Shown piece by piece: positions 11,702-22,535 of a DNA stretch of 64,000 bases; position 1 is the first letter of the stretch; each line of letters begins with the position of its first letter. This DNA is from Edaphochlamys debaryana (Eukaryota; Chlorophyta; Chlorophyceae; Chlamydomonadales). The stretch covers positions 424,541 to 488,540 of the forward strand of contig JAEHOE010000101.1 of the NCBI GenBank assembly GCA_016858145.1, written 5' to 3'. The notes under the pieces were generated by a model, which did no database searches, had not been told where the DNA came from, and saw only the letters and a program-made list of their open reading frames with translations. Position numbers and translations under genes: made by a program.

Positions 11702-12245
11702 TGGGGCCCTTTGGCGGGGCCTTACGCACGAGGGGCTTGACTCAAGCCGACGTACAGGGCAGGAGAGGCACCCGTGTGCAGCGCCTCAACCCGCTCGGGC
11801 CCGGGTCCTTGCCGGCAAGAGGGTCGCCCCGTCACGCGGGCCCACACAAACCCAACAACGCCACTTATCTGCTTCACATGCGACAAATTGCCGTGCTGGC
11901 AGATCGGCGCAATCCCACAGCCCGCTTTGGCGCGCCCTCACATGTGGTGGCCTTGACTCAAGAAGGGAGCAAGGAAGTCGCCTGCCAACTTACAGGGGCA
12001 GAAGACATCAACGTAGCGCGAAGCGCCTTGTTGTGGGCGTAGGGCGTGCCTTGCAGGGCAGGCCTGGCCCGCATGCATACCGTATGCAGCACCTCAACGC
12101 GCTCGGCCCGGGTACTTGCCGGCAGCAGGGCAGCCCAGGCGCGGGCCCACACAAACCCAACAACGAGTCTATCTGCTGCTCCTTCACATGCCGCCACCAA
12201 TCGCGGTGCTGCAGACAGTGAGGCGCAATCCCACAGCCCGCCCGA
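11702..12245. repeat. Degenerate direct repeat, two units of roughly 230-310 bp
   Basis: 11,702-11,937 and 11,927-12,240 align with indels. Both contain the phrases CCTTGACTCAAG / CTTGACTCAAG, CAGC.CCTCAAC.CGCTCGG, GCGGGCCCACACAAACCCAA and GCGCAATCCCACAGCCCGC in the same order. No coding capacity is evident. The surrounding intergenic stretch (10,818-12,869) otherwise shows nothing I can name, apart from a short AT-rich GGCTAAATAT tandem motif near 11,640-11,680. Confidence 0.75.
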
Positions 12246-12869
12246 CCCACCAGGTTGATCCTTTCGTTCCTTGGGCCAGATCGCACGCTGTGGCCTGGAC
12301 CATAGGGCAGCCCCAGGGGCAGGAAGCACCGGCCGTATGCCGAACAAGGAAGTTGCCACGGTTGGTTGCCTGCCAAAATGCACTCTGCCAGTGCGCAAAG
12401 ACAAGGCGGGCGGGCCCCCACAGGAGCAGAAAACAAGGGCTGAGCCCGCAACAGACCCAAAACCCCACGCGTTTGCAGGGCCCTCCGCCAGTGAGCAGAG
12501 GGACGTGCAACACCGCAACCCCCGCTCCTGCCCTTTCTCAGGACGAACACGGTAGTAAAGTGCACCCAAAAGCGCAAAAAGCGGGACCCCGGCTTTAAGC
12601 GGGCTGGCCCTTTATGGTTGTAATTAGGGTTGCCAAAGGCGGGCCGGGCAGCCAACCATCAAGGCACCGAACGTCAGTTGGCCAGTTGGCCAAAGCGGGC
12701 CAACACGTGCAGAACGGCCGAATGCACCGCGCCTTCCCTTTCTCTCTCACGCAAAGACACACGCCTTCCAGCATCTCCCGCCGATGCTGGTTGCCTGACC
12801 ACACCCGTGAGGCCTGGTCAGACACGGCCTGTGCCACCCGGCCGGCCTCCGCGGCACCACCACCCCGCT

Positions 12870-15377
12870 CTAGTGGGCTGCAACCGCCGCGCGGGCCGGC
12901 GAGCGGACATGCGGGTTTGCGTGTCCCTGGGCCCCTGCCGGCTTGGCCGCAGCATGGGAGCCGCCGTTCGCGGCCGCCCCTGCGGCCTTTGCCTTTGTAC
13001 TGCCCAATGACTGGGCCTGGGGCTGGGGCTGGGGCTGGGGCTGGGGCTGGGGCTGGGGCTGGGGCTGGGCCTGGGCCTGCGGCTGGGGCTGCTGCGTGGC
13101 GCGAGGGCGGGCCTCAGTGCGGTGGGGCTCGGGCACGTGCGGCTCCTCCGCCACCGGCACCTGCTCCGCCTCTGCGCCTGCTCCCTCGGGCTCGGGGCAC
13201 GAGGGGCCCTCCCCGGCCGCCCTCACCTCCTCCTCCCCATCCACCGCCTCCGCTGGAGCACCGCAGCCTCCGCCGGGGCCGCAGCCCGGCCTCCTCTCGG
13301 CGCCAGGGACGGGGCGGCCCTGGCTGTGGGAGTGCCGGGGCGGCGGGTGCTGGGGCGAGTGGTGGGGCACTGGGGCCAGGTGGGGGATGGGCGGGGCGTC
13401 GCCGGGGGTCCAGCGCCGGCCGAGGGGCAGCCGCGGCGGCGGCAGCGGCAGGTGGATCTGCGCTGCCGTGCTGCCCGGGTCTGACCCGGCAGGCGAGCGG
13501 TGGCGCAGCGCGGAGTTGGGCGGCGGCAGCGCCGTGGGGTCACCAGCGGCATGGCCCCACGCGTCGCCCGGCCCCTGCTCCTGCCAGTCCCTGGACTCCG
13601 GCCCGGCGGCCCCTTCCCCCACGCTGCCGGAGTTGTCGCTGACGCGGAGCATGGGGTTATCGTAGCAGTCGAACCCGTCCTCCGCCTCCCCCTCGTGGCC
13701 CTGTGAGCCTTGTTGGCCATCGACAAGCTGTCCTGACCGGTGGCTGCCAGCACTGGGCCCGAGGGGTGCAGCCGCGTTGGCAGCCAGCGGGGGCCCCGCA
13801 GGCGCCGATGCGCCTCCCACAGCAGTGCGGCCGGAGCCACCAGCTGCTGAGGCAGGGGCAGCCCCCAGGGCGCGGGCATAGGCTGGGCCTCCCGAGCTCG
13901 CTGCGTTTGGGCGAGATGCGGGTGCGCCCGAGCGAGAGGCGGGTGCGCCGGCCGCTGCCCGGTCATCCGCGGCCTTGGCAGCTTGGAAGGCCCTGAGGCG
14001 GCGTGGGCGAGGGCAGGGGGAGCAGCTGCTGGGCAGGCGCCAGCCCCAGCCCCAGCCCCAGCCCCAGCCCCAGCCCCAGCCCCAGCCCAGGCCCCAGCCC
14101 AGGCCCCAGCCCCCTCCAAGCCCACGACCCCTGCACCACGCTCACCTGGGCACCACCTGGCGCGTCACCGCCAGCACCAGCCCCACGGAGGCCTGCCCCG
14201 CCAGCAGCGCCACACAGGCCGACCCCGCCAGGCAGGCCAGCGCCAGCGCCGCCCAGGCCACGAAGCACAGCCATGCGCCTAGGGCCACACCTGCGGACCA
14301 ACAAGCACGGCGGGAGAGAGGGGCTCGAGGCGGGGCGGGATGACGCAGGGTGGTGCGCGCGTGTGAGGAAGAATTCGGGGAGGGGTTGGGGGAACGCGAG
14401 CGGTTCATGGGCAGATGGGGGGCCACCGGAGGCGTGCGTGTCGCCGCGGCGAGGCGGAAGTTCTGTCCCCCCAGTGGTTGTCCCGGCCCTCCCGACCGGC
14501 TTGCCCCCCGTTTGAGGGGCCGCCCAGCTCACCCACGACGGCGCCGACCCCCAGCAGCACCGCTAAGGACAGCCAGGCCAGGAGCATGGAGGTGACGAGC
14601 GCCACGGACAGGGCCGCGACTACAGCGCCAGCTGCAGTCCCCACGGCCTGCAAGGGAGGCGCAGGAGCGGGGAGGGGAAACAACGTCGTGCCGCTTGTGC
14701 CGCTGGTGTGCACCCGCGTCGAGGGGCCCGCCCGACGACAGCATGTTCCAAGCAACTGATACCAGATTGCACTTCAGGCTAGCCAGGCACGCGGTATTGT
14801 TTGCACCAGGGCGCATAACGCATGCGCGATGACTTTTCCACGCCCCGTCCGGCCTCAGTCTGCAGCCTTTATATTGCTCACCAGCCATCCTGTAAGCGTG
14901 CGGGGCCTGTTGCTCAGCGCCCATTGCCAAGCAGTGGCGATGGCCTGCGTGCCCGCTGTGTGGCCATCGCGCGCTACGCGCCTTATGGCTGCGATGGCTT
15001 CATCCATCAGCTATGTGGCTGCACTAGCATAAGTGGTGTGCGCCTGTGCGCCGAGTGAGTCTGCTTGATCTCTGGCCGACCTTGGGCTCTCCCCGCCTGG
15101 CTCCACATCTCCCTGCGGCCCATTGCTGTCATCCACCCGCCCCTACCCGCCCCAGAGCTGCACGGTGGGCGGTGGCAGCGGCGGTCGCCCCCACCACCTC
15201 AGCCCTTCAAGCAGCCCGGCTGAGGGGGCTGACCTGCCCGCAGCCTGTGACTGAAGGGGCTCGAGGAGCCGCGGCCCCTGCCCATGCCCCGTCCATACGG
15301 GCGGCTGCCAGGCCCCCGCCCCCCGCCCCCCGGCCGCCTGTGCTGGAGTGCGCTGCAGAGGTGTTGGCGGCAGTCAT
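12870..15377 (-). CDS. Predicted multi-pass membrane protein with QP-repeat C-terminal tail, family not recognised
   Basis: Four exons (15234-15377, 14533-14647, 14146-14290, 12870-13992) join in phase to about 508 residues. The start at ATG 15,377 is the first in frame after open sequence and is tentative. Exons 2 and 3 are almost wholly hydrophobic (VVAALSVALVTSMLLAWLSL; LGAWLCFVAWAALALACLAG; then ACVALLAGQASVGLVLAVT), giving three or four likely transmembrane helices. The last exon is a hydrophilic Ala/Pro/Gln tail of about 370 residues. It contains the motif DGFDCYDNPML and a (QP)n run encoded by a GGGGCT hexamer array. No domain is recognised and no function is assigned. Nearest minus-strand TGTAA lies about 880 nt beyond the stop. 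Confidence 0.65.
13018..13090 (-). repeat. Hexanucleotide array encoding (QP)n
   Basis: Tandem GGGGCT on the plus strand within the last exon of the membrane-protein gene reads as alternating Gln-Pro on the coding strand. Confidence 0.9.
14037..14112 (+). repeat. Hexanucleotide array in the preceding intron, opposite orientation
   Basis: Tandem CAGCCC on the plus strand, in the intron between 14,146 and 13,992. It is the same hexamer as the coding array at 13,018-13,090 but inverted, about 1 kb away. Confidence 0.9.
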
Positions 15378-15793
15378 GGATGCAGCGGCGATTGATGATG
15401 ATGATGAGGAGGATGGGGAGGGGGAGGACGCACGCTGGTGGCGCCGAGGCAGAGGTGGGACACACTGCCTGAGGGCGACACAGGCATTTTGAGAAGGACT
15501 GCCCAAATGGCCAGTCCTCCTGAGGCTCGATCGGTGCGCTCCGCATGTTGTGTGCAGGTGTGGTGCGTGCCCTTCACGGCTGGTGGGTGAAGCTGACGTC
15601 GCACCACACTGCGCGAGCGTATGCGTCTGGTCAAGGCCCCTTGAACACGTGACATGCCGTGTGCGGACGGTCAGTGGAGCCCAGCGCCCAGCGCCCAGTG
15701 CACACGCTCGTGGGCAAATGGAGTATACTGCAAAGGCTGAGGGGCGTGCAGGACGCGACTTCCTCAGCACGCGGGCTTAAGCAAGGTTGCTAC

Positions 15794-16066
15794 CCACCAT
15801 CGCTCCGCCGTCGGGTTCCCTCGCGGCGCGGCCCGGGGGTGGTCCGCACACTCGTCAAATGTGGGCATACCTTTCTCGGCCTTTTGGCTCAGATCATGTG
15901 TAGTATCTGTTCTTATAAGCTTAATCGCTTATATGGTCTTCATTGAAGACCTGCGATTAACTTTAATTTCTCTGGGGGGCCGGTCAATGGGTGTGCTTGC
16001 GCACCCGACCGTGCCAGCATGGCCTGGGCCTTACACTACCGCCCTTGCCGTGCACCCTATCCCAAT
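15794..16066 (+). repeat. Right arm of the 273-bp U2-containing inverted repeat
   Basis: Exact reverse complement of 2,515-2,787. The remaining sequence of the 15,378-16,226 gap shows nothing else I can name. Confidence 0.9.
15867..16059 (+). ncRNA. U2: U2 spliceosomal snRNA, copy B
   Basis: Identical over its full 193 nt to copy A, on the opposite strand. The same landmarks are present: the 5' CTCGGCCTTTTGGCT block, the GTAGTA branch-pairing core at about 15,898, the GC-rich hairpin at 15,989-16,006 and the GCACCC end. It sits between the start of the membrane-protein gene (15,377) and the stop of the SRCR gene (16,227), both on the minus strand. Confidence 0.95.
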
Positions 16067-16226
16067 TCGCACACGAAGTACTGAACCCCAAACCTCATCG
16101 GTAGGCCAATTAGCTGGTGCCATCCAACCCGCCGGCCAAATCACCCTTGAGGAGCCGGCCTATCTGTTGTCTTTCTCCGCCATCACCGATCCAAACCCTG
16201 CAGCCAACTGCCCCTTTGCTGCCTCC

Positions 16227-19200
16227 TCACTGCCCAGGCGGTAGCAGCGACTCAATGGAGCGGCAATAGACTCCACCTGCAACAGCGTCAGACCCGCCAA
16301 GCCTGCCGCGGCCCTCTGCGGCAGGTGTAATTTTATGGGGACACAAGTGTTCAGCCTGCAAATTCCGGCCCCTCTGCATCCCCTATGAGCATATCACCCT
16401 CGCTGCCCCCCCTCCCGGCCCCTACCATCGTATGTGTCCAAGTCCCCATAGTCCACGAACGGCAAGGTCCTGTTCAGAAGGGGGCCAGGGATGTCGGCAG
16501 GTCGGTGTGCGGCAGTGCGGGTGGACAGCCTGGGGTGGAGCCTCGGTTCCCGCACGGCCGGCCGGGTGGTGCCGTGGCCTTTGCCTGATAACGACCCCTC
16601 CCTCCCCCTCAGTGTCGTGCGCCTGGCCAGTGGGTCCCTGATAATACTACCCCTGGCCAGCCGGCTTGCTGCACGCACGCACCCGGTGTCCGAGGCCGCC
16701 CGGTTGTAGCGCAGGGCGTTGCATGCGTAGGCCCTGGTGCCGGCGGGGAAGGGCGTGAAGGCGCACTGCTCCAGGGCCTCCTCGGTGCCCCGACAAGTGA
16801 TGCGCTGGGGGGGATGGGAAACGGGGACGAGGTTACGCGAAAGGAAGGCCAGCAAAGTGCAATCCCAGGGTCCCAGCCGATGCGCTGGGGGGGCGAGGGG
16901 GTGTGTGAGGGTGGGAGAGGAGGAGAGGAGGAGAGGAAGAGGCGGTAGAGCGGAGAGGCGCATAGCAGGCACGCGGGAGGATAGGCAGCAGCTCCCTCAC
17001 TCCTTACCCCTCTCCCCCCTCCTCCCTCCCCTGCCCCCTCTCCCGAAGGCCTGCTCCACCTGCACAGCCAGCACGGGCCCCTGTGTGGCTGGGTCAGCGC
17101 TGAAGGGGGCCCTGGGCTTGCCCTTGGCGTTGAGGGGGATGGGCCAGACCTGGGGCCGGATCGTGGGTGTAGTAGATGCGTCTCAAAAGGCAGGTCTAGA
17201 CTTGTCAGAAACCTTGCTTCTGCGGTATTCCGCCCGGCGGGGTAGCCTGTCCGCTACAGTGGGGCGGATCCAGAGGCAAGGAGGCGTCACTCGCCAAGCA
17301 CCTCCCGCGCCTTCCCAGGCGGCCCTCCACCGCACCCCTCCACACCGCACCTGAGGCGAGGTCCTCGGCATGGGAAAGGCGTCCACGCTCACATTACCAG
17401 GCCCAGGCCCAGCCCCGTCCGCGTCGGGCCCCAGCAGGCCCAGCTGCCGGCACGCCACCAGTGCCACCGCGGCGTCGATCTCGCACGCCACGCCCCAGCC
17501 CCAGCGGCTGCCCTTGGGCGCCGCCCAGGGTGCCGCCCCCGCCGCCAGCGGCCAGCGGAAGCGCAGCTGCCCCTCAAAGGGGTTGCCCCCCACCAGCGCA
17601 ACCTGGGGGCCGAAGGAGAGGGAAGATGGAGACGGGGTTAAGGCAGCTTTGAGCAGGTGTGTAACAGGCGTACTGGGGAAGAGCACCATAACAGCACGCA
17701 GGGTAGGAGGGAAGACCCGTCCGCCCCGGCCCTTGAGCCGCGCCGCGCCCCGCCCACCTTGACGGAGGGCCGCCGAGCGCCCAGCTTCCCGGGCCGACCG
17801 CTGAGAGCCGGGGGGCCCGGGGGCCTAGGCGCTCGGGGGGGTGAGGGGGGCGCCGATGTCACCCCCCCTGGCAGGGGCGGGCTCAGGGGGAGGCGGGGCG
17901 CATATGGCGGCACATGAGGCCGGGGCGGGGGCGGGCGGGGGAAGGGCGGCGGCGCACCCATGGGGTCCACGCACCTGCCGGGGCGCAGCGGGGCACAGCG
18001 TACATGTCACGGGGTTGACCAGCATCCTCCCCGCTCCTCACTGGTCGGCACCCAGCCAGATCTGGCGCGCTTCACGCCTTACCATCCCTCCACCGTTCAC
18101 CCGTCACTTGCCTGGCGGCCCCAGCCGCCGCCCATCCCGCCCCCACCAGACGTGGTTGACGAAGACCATCCCCCTGACCGCCGTGGCTGTGTCGTTGATG
18201 CCCACATAGTACTGCGGGCCACAACAGGGGAGATCAGTGGGAGATCAGTCGCACTGGCAACGGGTAACCCTGGCCGAACCAGTAAAATGCAGGCGACCCA
18301 GCAAGGAAAGCCACGGCTAGATAAAGGAGTGCCGGTTTAGGCAAGCTCTCTGCCCTTGCACATGACCCCCTTCTGCCCAAGCCCTTTGCCCCACCAGCCC
18401 CCCAAAGCCCTGCGGCACAGGTTCCGAGGGCAGGAAGCGCACGACCCGGTGGTAGCCCTTCCTCTGTTGTGTGTGTGTGTGTGTGGGGGGGGGGAGGGGC
18501 CGCGTAAGGAAGGGCAACGAGCCGGGGGCAAACGTGTGGGGTACCGGTAGGTGGAAGCCAGGGGAGGCAGGAGGAGCGCTGACCGCCCCTCTCCAAACGG
18601 CACGAAAGCTGGTACAGCCGTTACATGTACGGATACTTCTTCTGTGTTGGAACCGCGCATGCAGGATGAATTGATGCAGCCTGCCTGCTGCGTCCGTCCT
18701 GGTCCCTGCCGCGCATTACCTTGCAGATCTCTTTAGCCACCGGCTCTCCGCATTTGGTCGTGTTCCGGAGCGGCTTGACGCCCTGTGACAGGTCTGAGAT
18801 CGGCTCGGAGCACCAGGCCACCTGAAGTTTAGGGACCAGGGGTGAAGGTGTGTGTGTACACAGAGGTGTGTGTGGGTGTGGGGGTGGGGGTGGGGGTGTG
18901 TGGGTGGGTGTGTGTGGGTGGGGGTGGGGGTTGCAAGGGGAGGTGGCGGCCGTCGGCCCGCAGCCCGACCCGGCCAAACCTCCAGGCTCATCCGTTAACG
19001 TCCGGGCCTGTGCCCGCCCGTGACCGACGTTGACCCGCATTGCGGGTATTCAGCCATCCCCACGCAGTGATAACACCCGTGGTGGCGTGTGTCCCAAATG
19101 AACACACCGGTTCGGCGTCCCACTCGCTGCTGCCCAACCGCGGGTAGAAGTCCACCGCCACCTCCCACGCGGCGGGGGCTGGGGGTTATTATAGACAACG

Positions 19201-21567
19201 GGGCATAGGGGGCTGGGGGTTATTATAGACAACCGGGCATAGGGGGCTGGGGGTTGATGGGCAGGAGGGGGTGCTGTGCGTTGCGTGTGCCGAGCCGGGC
19301 CGGGGCTTCGCGCCGGCACACCAGTCTTCAGGCCACAACCCATCGTATGCCGTAGGGTACGGCATCGACAGTACCGCCGAGGCCCCACAGACCACATGCA
19401 AAATCCAGATCTCACTCACTCCCTTCCGGATCCGGCCCGATGCACTCCACGAAGGAGAAGTACGGCCCCGCGTTGAAGATGCGGGGGATGGTGCACTCGC
19501 TGAGGGGGGGGGGGGAAGGGAGGGAACCAAAGGGGACGGCAGCGCGCCAGCTCGGTTTGCAGCATGGCGCTGGGGCAGTCACGTACGTTGGGTTCGGTAC
19601 GGCAGGGGCCTCTGGAGAGACAACATATCCCTGGGCCCTGGGCCCCCCAGCTAGCCAGCAGTGCGCCGCGCGCCGCTCACTCGCACGAGGTGTAGTCGTC
19701 CGTCCAGTCACCTGTGAGCGCCCGAGTGCGGCGCCCGTCCTCGGGGTGGCGCCCGAACAGGCCCGCGGCCTGGTAGCCCTGGGGGGAGGGGCGGGTTGGA
19801 GGGGGGGAAGGGGGCGAGGGCGGGAGGCGGGTGGACTGGGGCATGGGGGAGGGGCCAGCAGGGCGGGGCTGGAGGAGCCCGGGCCAAGGTCGCGGGCGCC
19901 GGAGCGTGGTTCCCAGTGCTGGGGTGGTGCGTAACACCCCCGCCCCCAGTCCACCCGCCGGGCAGCGCAAGGCAGGTCAGGGCTGCTCTAGCTGACGCAC
20001 CATGATGAGGCAGAAGGCGTCGGCAGCTGGCCTGCCACAGTCCCTGGGGGGGGGGTAGAGGGCAGGAGGGGGGCTGACGACTAGAGGGGTAGCGGCCGAG
20101 CAGCTCGAGCGCCCCAGCCACACATTAGCGCTGCCCTGACGCCCCGTCGGCGCGCATTCGCTTCCCCCCCCCCCGCACCACCGCACCACCGCGGCACCGC
20201 GGCACCGCGGCACTACGCCCCGTTGCCTATAATAACCTCCCGCATCACCGCCCCCCCGCGCTCCCACCCCGCCCTCTCGTGCTGACCTTGCCCCCTTGCC
20301 CGCTCGCTTGCGCAGACCCGACGTTCTCATCCCCCCCCCGCTTCTGACTGTGCTGATCCACCGCCCCCGCCCCTGCACTCCATCCATCCTAGCACTGACC
20401 GCCACAGCCCCTCATGCTTGACCAATCTAGGCATGACGGCTGCCACGTGCATGATGCGAAGCGTGCCGTGCTTCCTGCTGTACCTTTGCATGTGTAGCTA
20501 CCAGCGGCCCAAGCCCCGATGCCTCCATCCACACGTTCGCGCATCCATCCACCCCCTGGATGCCGGCGCCCCTACCTCCGGGGCATTGGCTCGTCGTCCT
20601 TCCACCACGTGTTCTCATTCACCTGCGCACACCGTTCAGGAACGACATGTTCGAACGGCGGCTGCCCTCCGTTCGTTGCCATGCGAGACACAACCGGGGC
20701 CTGTGTTGCACTTCGCCTTGCTTGCCAACTAACTCCATGCTTGCCCCTCACCAGGCAGTAGTCCAGCCGGGCGTCTGGATACAGGTTGTAGTCGTACGTA
20801 TCAGCGTAGTCGTAAAAATTGTAGACACGTGGCCGCTGGGGCCGTACGAAGACCTTCCCTGGGGAGCGGGTGGTGGGGTGGTTGGGCGTGCTGGAGGGCA
20901 TTCTCGGGGCAAAAGCAAGTGCAGCGTGGCGAGGAGCCACATTGTGAAGGCGATAAAATTGCCGAGGCAAGGACCGAGGGCGAGGAGAGACGGAGAGTCC
21001 TGGGGCAAGGCTGGGGCGGCGGGGTGGAGCCTGCAGCCCCAGACGACACGCGCTTACAGACAGGCTACTTGACCTGCAACCAAGCCCTGCAGCTCGCGTG
21101 TTACAAATTGCTCCCGCCCCACCCTTGCAGAGCCCCTCCTCCGCTTCAGGTAACCGCAGGGGGGCTGTGCCCACGGCAAGCGCTGGAGCAATCGGACTGC
21201 AGACATCAACTTCTGCCGGCCCGACGCGATTGACAATGCCGGAACGCAGGAAGCTGTCAGGTGTCGAGTAACACGCTCGGCACAGTTCGCGAGCGGGTAA
21301 AGGGCTGAGAGACAACGGCGGTACTTCCGCTCATGACGGGAGCGAAGTCCACACCGTCCCGGTCTCTCTGGATTTGGTTACCCTCGCCATCCCGCCTCTC
21401 CTACCGGTGAAAATGAGGCCAGAGGGGACGGCCGGAGGAGGGCTCCGGGAAGTAATGAGTGTCGACTTGTCCTCCGCGAGCAGCTGGCCAGCAGCAGTAA
21501 TGTACACACATGCTACGAGTACGCACAAAGCGAGCTCGCCAACAGGTAAGGGCCGCGAGGGCTTCAT
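16227..21567 (-). CDS. Secreted scavenger-receptor cysteine-rich (SRCR) domain protein
   Basis: Sixteen exons join in phase to about 502 residues: 21405-21567, 20752-20858, 20576-20622, 20043-20001, 19778-19681, 19499-19420, 19178-19108, 18821-18720, 18463-18395, 18211-18147, 17824-17758, 17602-17351, 17149-17060, 16804-16683, 16469-16426, 16315-16227. A signal peptide opens the protein (LALCVLVACVYITAAG). Two related Cys-containing modules follow; compare CGRPAADAFCLIMGYQ with CGEPVAKEICKRKGYH. Residues ~305-455 form one SRCR domain: VALVGGNPFEGQLRFRW, WGVACEIDAAVALVACRQLG, then RGTEEALEQC. SRCR domains bind ligands outside the cell, and secreted SRCR proteins are numerous in Chlamydomonas. 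The nearest TGTAA poly(A) signal on this strand (16,031-16,035) lies inside the antisense of U2 copy B. The 18,147-17,824 junction is the least certain. Confidence 0.85.
19181..19240 (-). repeat. Two tandem copies of a dispersed ~27-bp motif
   Basis: Copies at 19,181-19,207 and 19,214-19,240 read GTTGTCTATAATAACCCCC on the minus strand. The same phrase recurs at 20,215-20,237 and 32,408-32,434 on the plus strand. Copy 1 supplies the polypyrimidine/acceptor of the SRCR exon starting at 19,178. Confidence 0.75.
20203..20240 (+). repeat. Dispersed motif copy in an SRCR intron
   Basis: Shares GCGGCACTACGCCCCGTTG followed by CTATAATAACC with the copy at 32,400-32,434. It is preceded by short CCGCGGCA tandem units. 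Confidence 0.7.
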
Positions 21568-22535
21568 GGCGACCGATGTGGCGGGCCGCTGATAGGTGTA
21601 GCAGCCCGCGCTAACGAGGACGGCATGTATGCCACACTGCTCCGTGTAGAGATTACACAGAGGGTGCTGCGTGCGTGCCGAAATCGAAGCCCTTGCAGTA
21701 CGTCGTCACACTTGCGGGGTCGGAGCGCTCGCTCGCGCTTGAGCCGTTCCCGCAAACTGCTCTACGTTGCAGCCTGAGAGATGCCAAAGAGCCTGCCCTG
21801 GTCTGACGATAGAAAGCCCATCAGTGCCCCCACCTGCCTGGGGCTGGGACTCTCGCGAGCCGCCGGAGACGCTGCGCGCCCGACCTGCACGCCCAAGCAA
21901 CATGCTCCAGGTAACTTGTGTGTGGGACCGCTTCGGACAACTTTGCAGTGCTCTGGCGCAGCGGGTTGCACCTGGCCAGTGCCCGATTGTTCGGAAAGGA
22001 ACCTGGGTCTGCACTCTACTGGCCTGTTTTTCGCGTTGCCTCGTTTCCCCTTCCCCACCTGCCTCCACCCCTCCACCCTACTTCTGATTGAGCCCCCTAC
22101 CTCTCCTAGCCTCCAGTACCCCCCGCCCCGCTGGCCCTCCTCTTGTCTCCCTCCACGCACAGGGGCCCGAGGGACCCACAGTCCCACACCGTCCTGGCCC
22201 CTTGCTCCCCGCCTGCTACTGCCTCCTGGCCGCCCTTGCCTGTCAGAAGCCCACTCGTATAATGTCCAAAGGCGTCCGCTGTAACTCAACGCATCCTACA
22301 GGCGTCGTCGACACTGACTGCCTCACCCCCGCTGGCCGTGCCCTCACGCACTCGCTTGCCCTGCATCCCTGTTCTTAACCCCCGCTGGCGGGTGACAGCC
22401 GTTCGTGCCTAGACCCCCAGGATCGCCCGTTGCACACCCTACTTTGACACCTTTTGCCTCCCTGGATGCCGCCGCCGCCTGCCGCTGCCGGGGGGCTGCC
22501 TCCTCCCGCCGGGCCCCCCCTCCGCCAGGCGCCTC
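21568..22535. other. Intergenic region between SRCR start and DNMT1 stop
   Basis: No gene seen. It should hold the SRCR promoter and the DNMT1 3' UTR. The only minus-strand TGTAA noticed is at 21,653-21,657, which would give a 3' UTR of about 880 nt ending 86 nt before the SRCR ATG. Confidence 0.5.

Noticed and set aside
15841..15866. Plant-type U-snRNA upstream element next to U2
   Set aside because: A GTCCGCACACTCG string is present, but only 13-25 bp before the start and without a TATA box, so it does not fit the plant arrangement.
17952..18020. Extra SRCR exon encoding LVNPVTCTLCPAAPRQ
   Set aside because: Including it breaks phase into the next SRCR exon, whereas skipping it (18,147 to 17,824) keeps phase.
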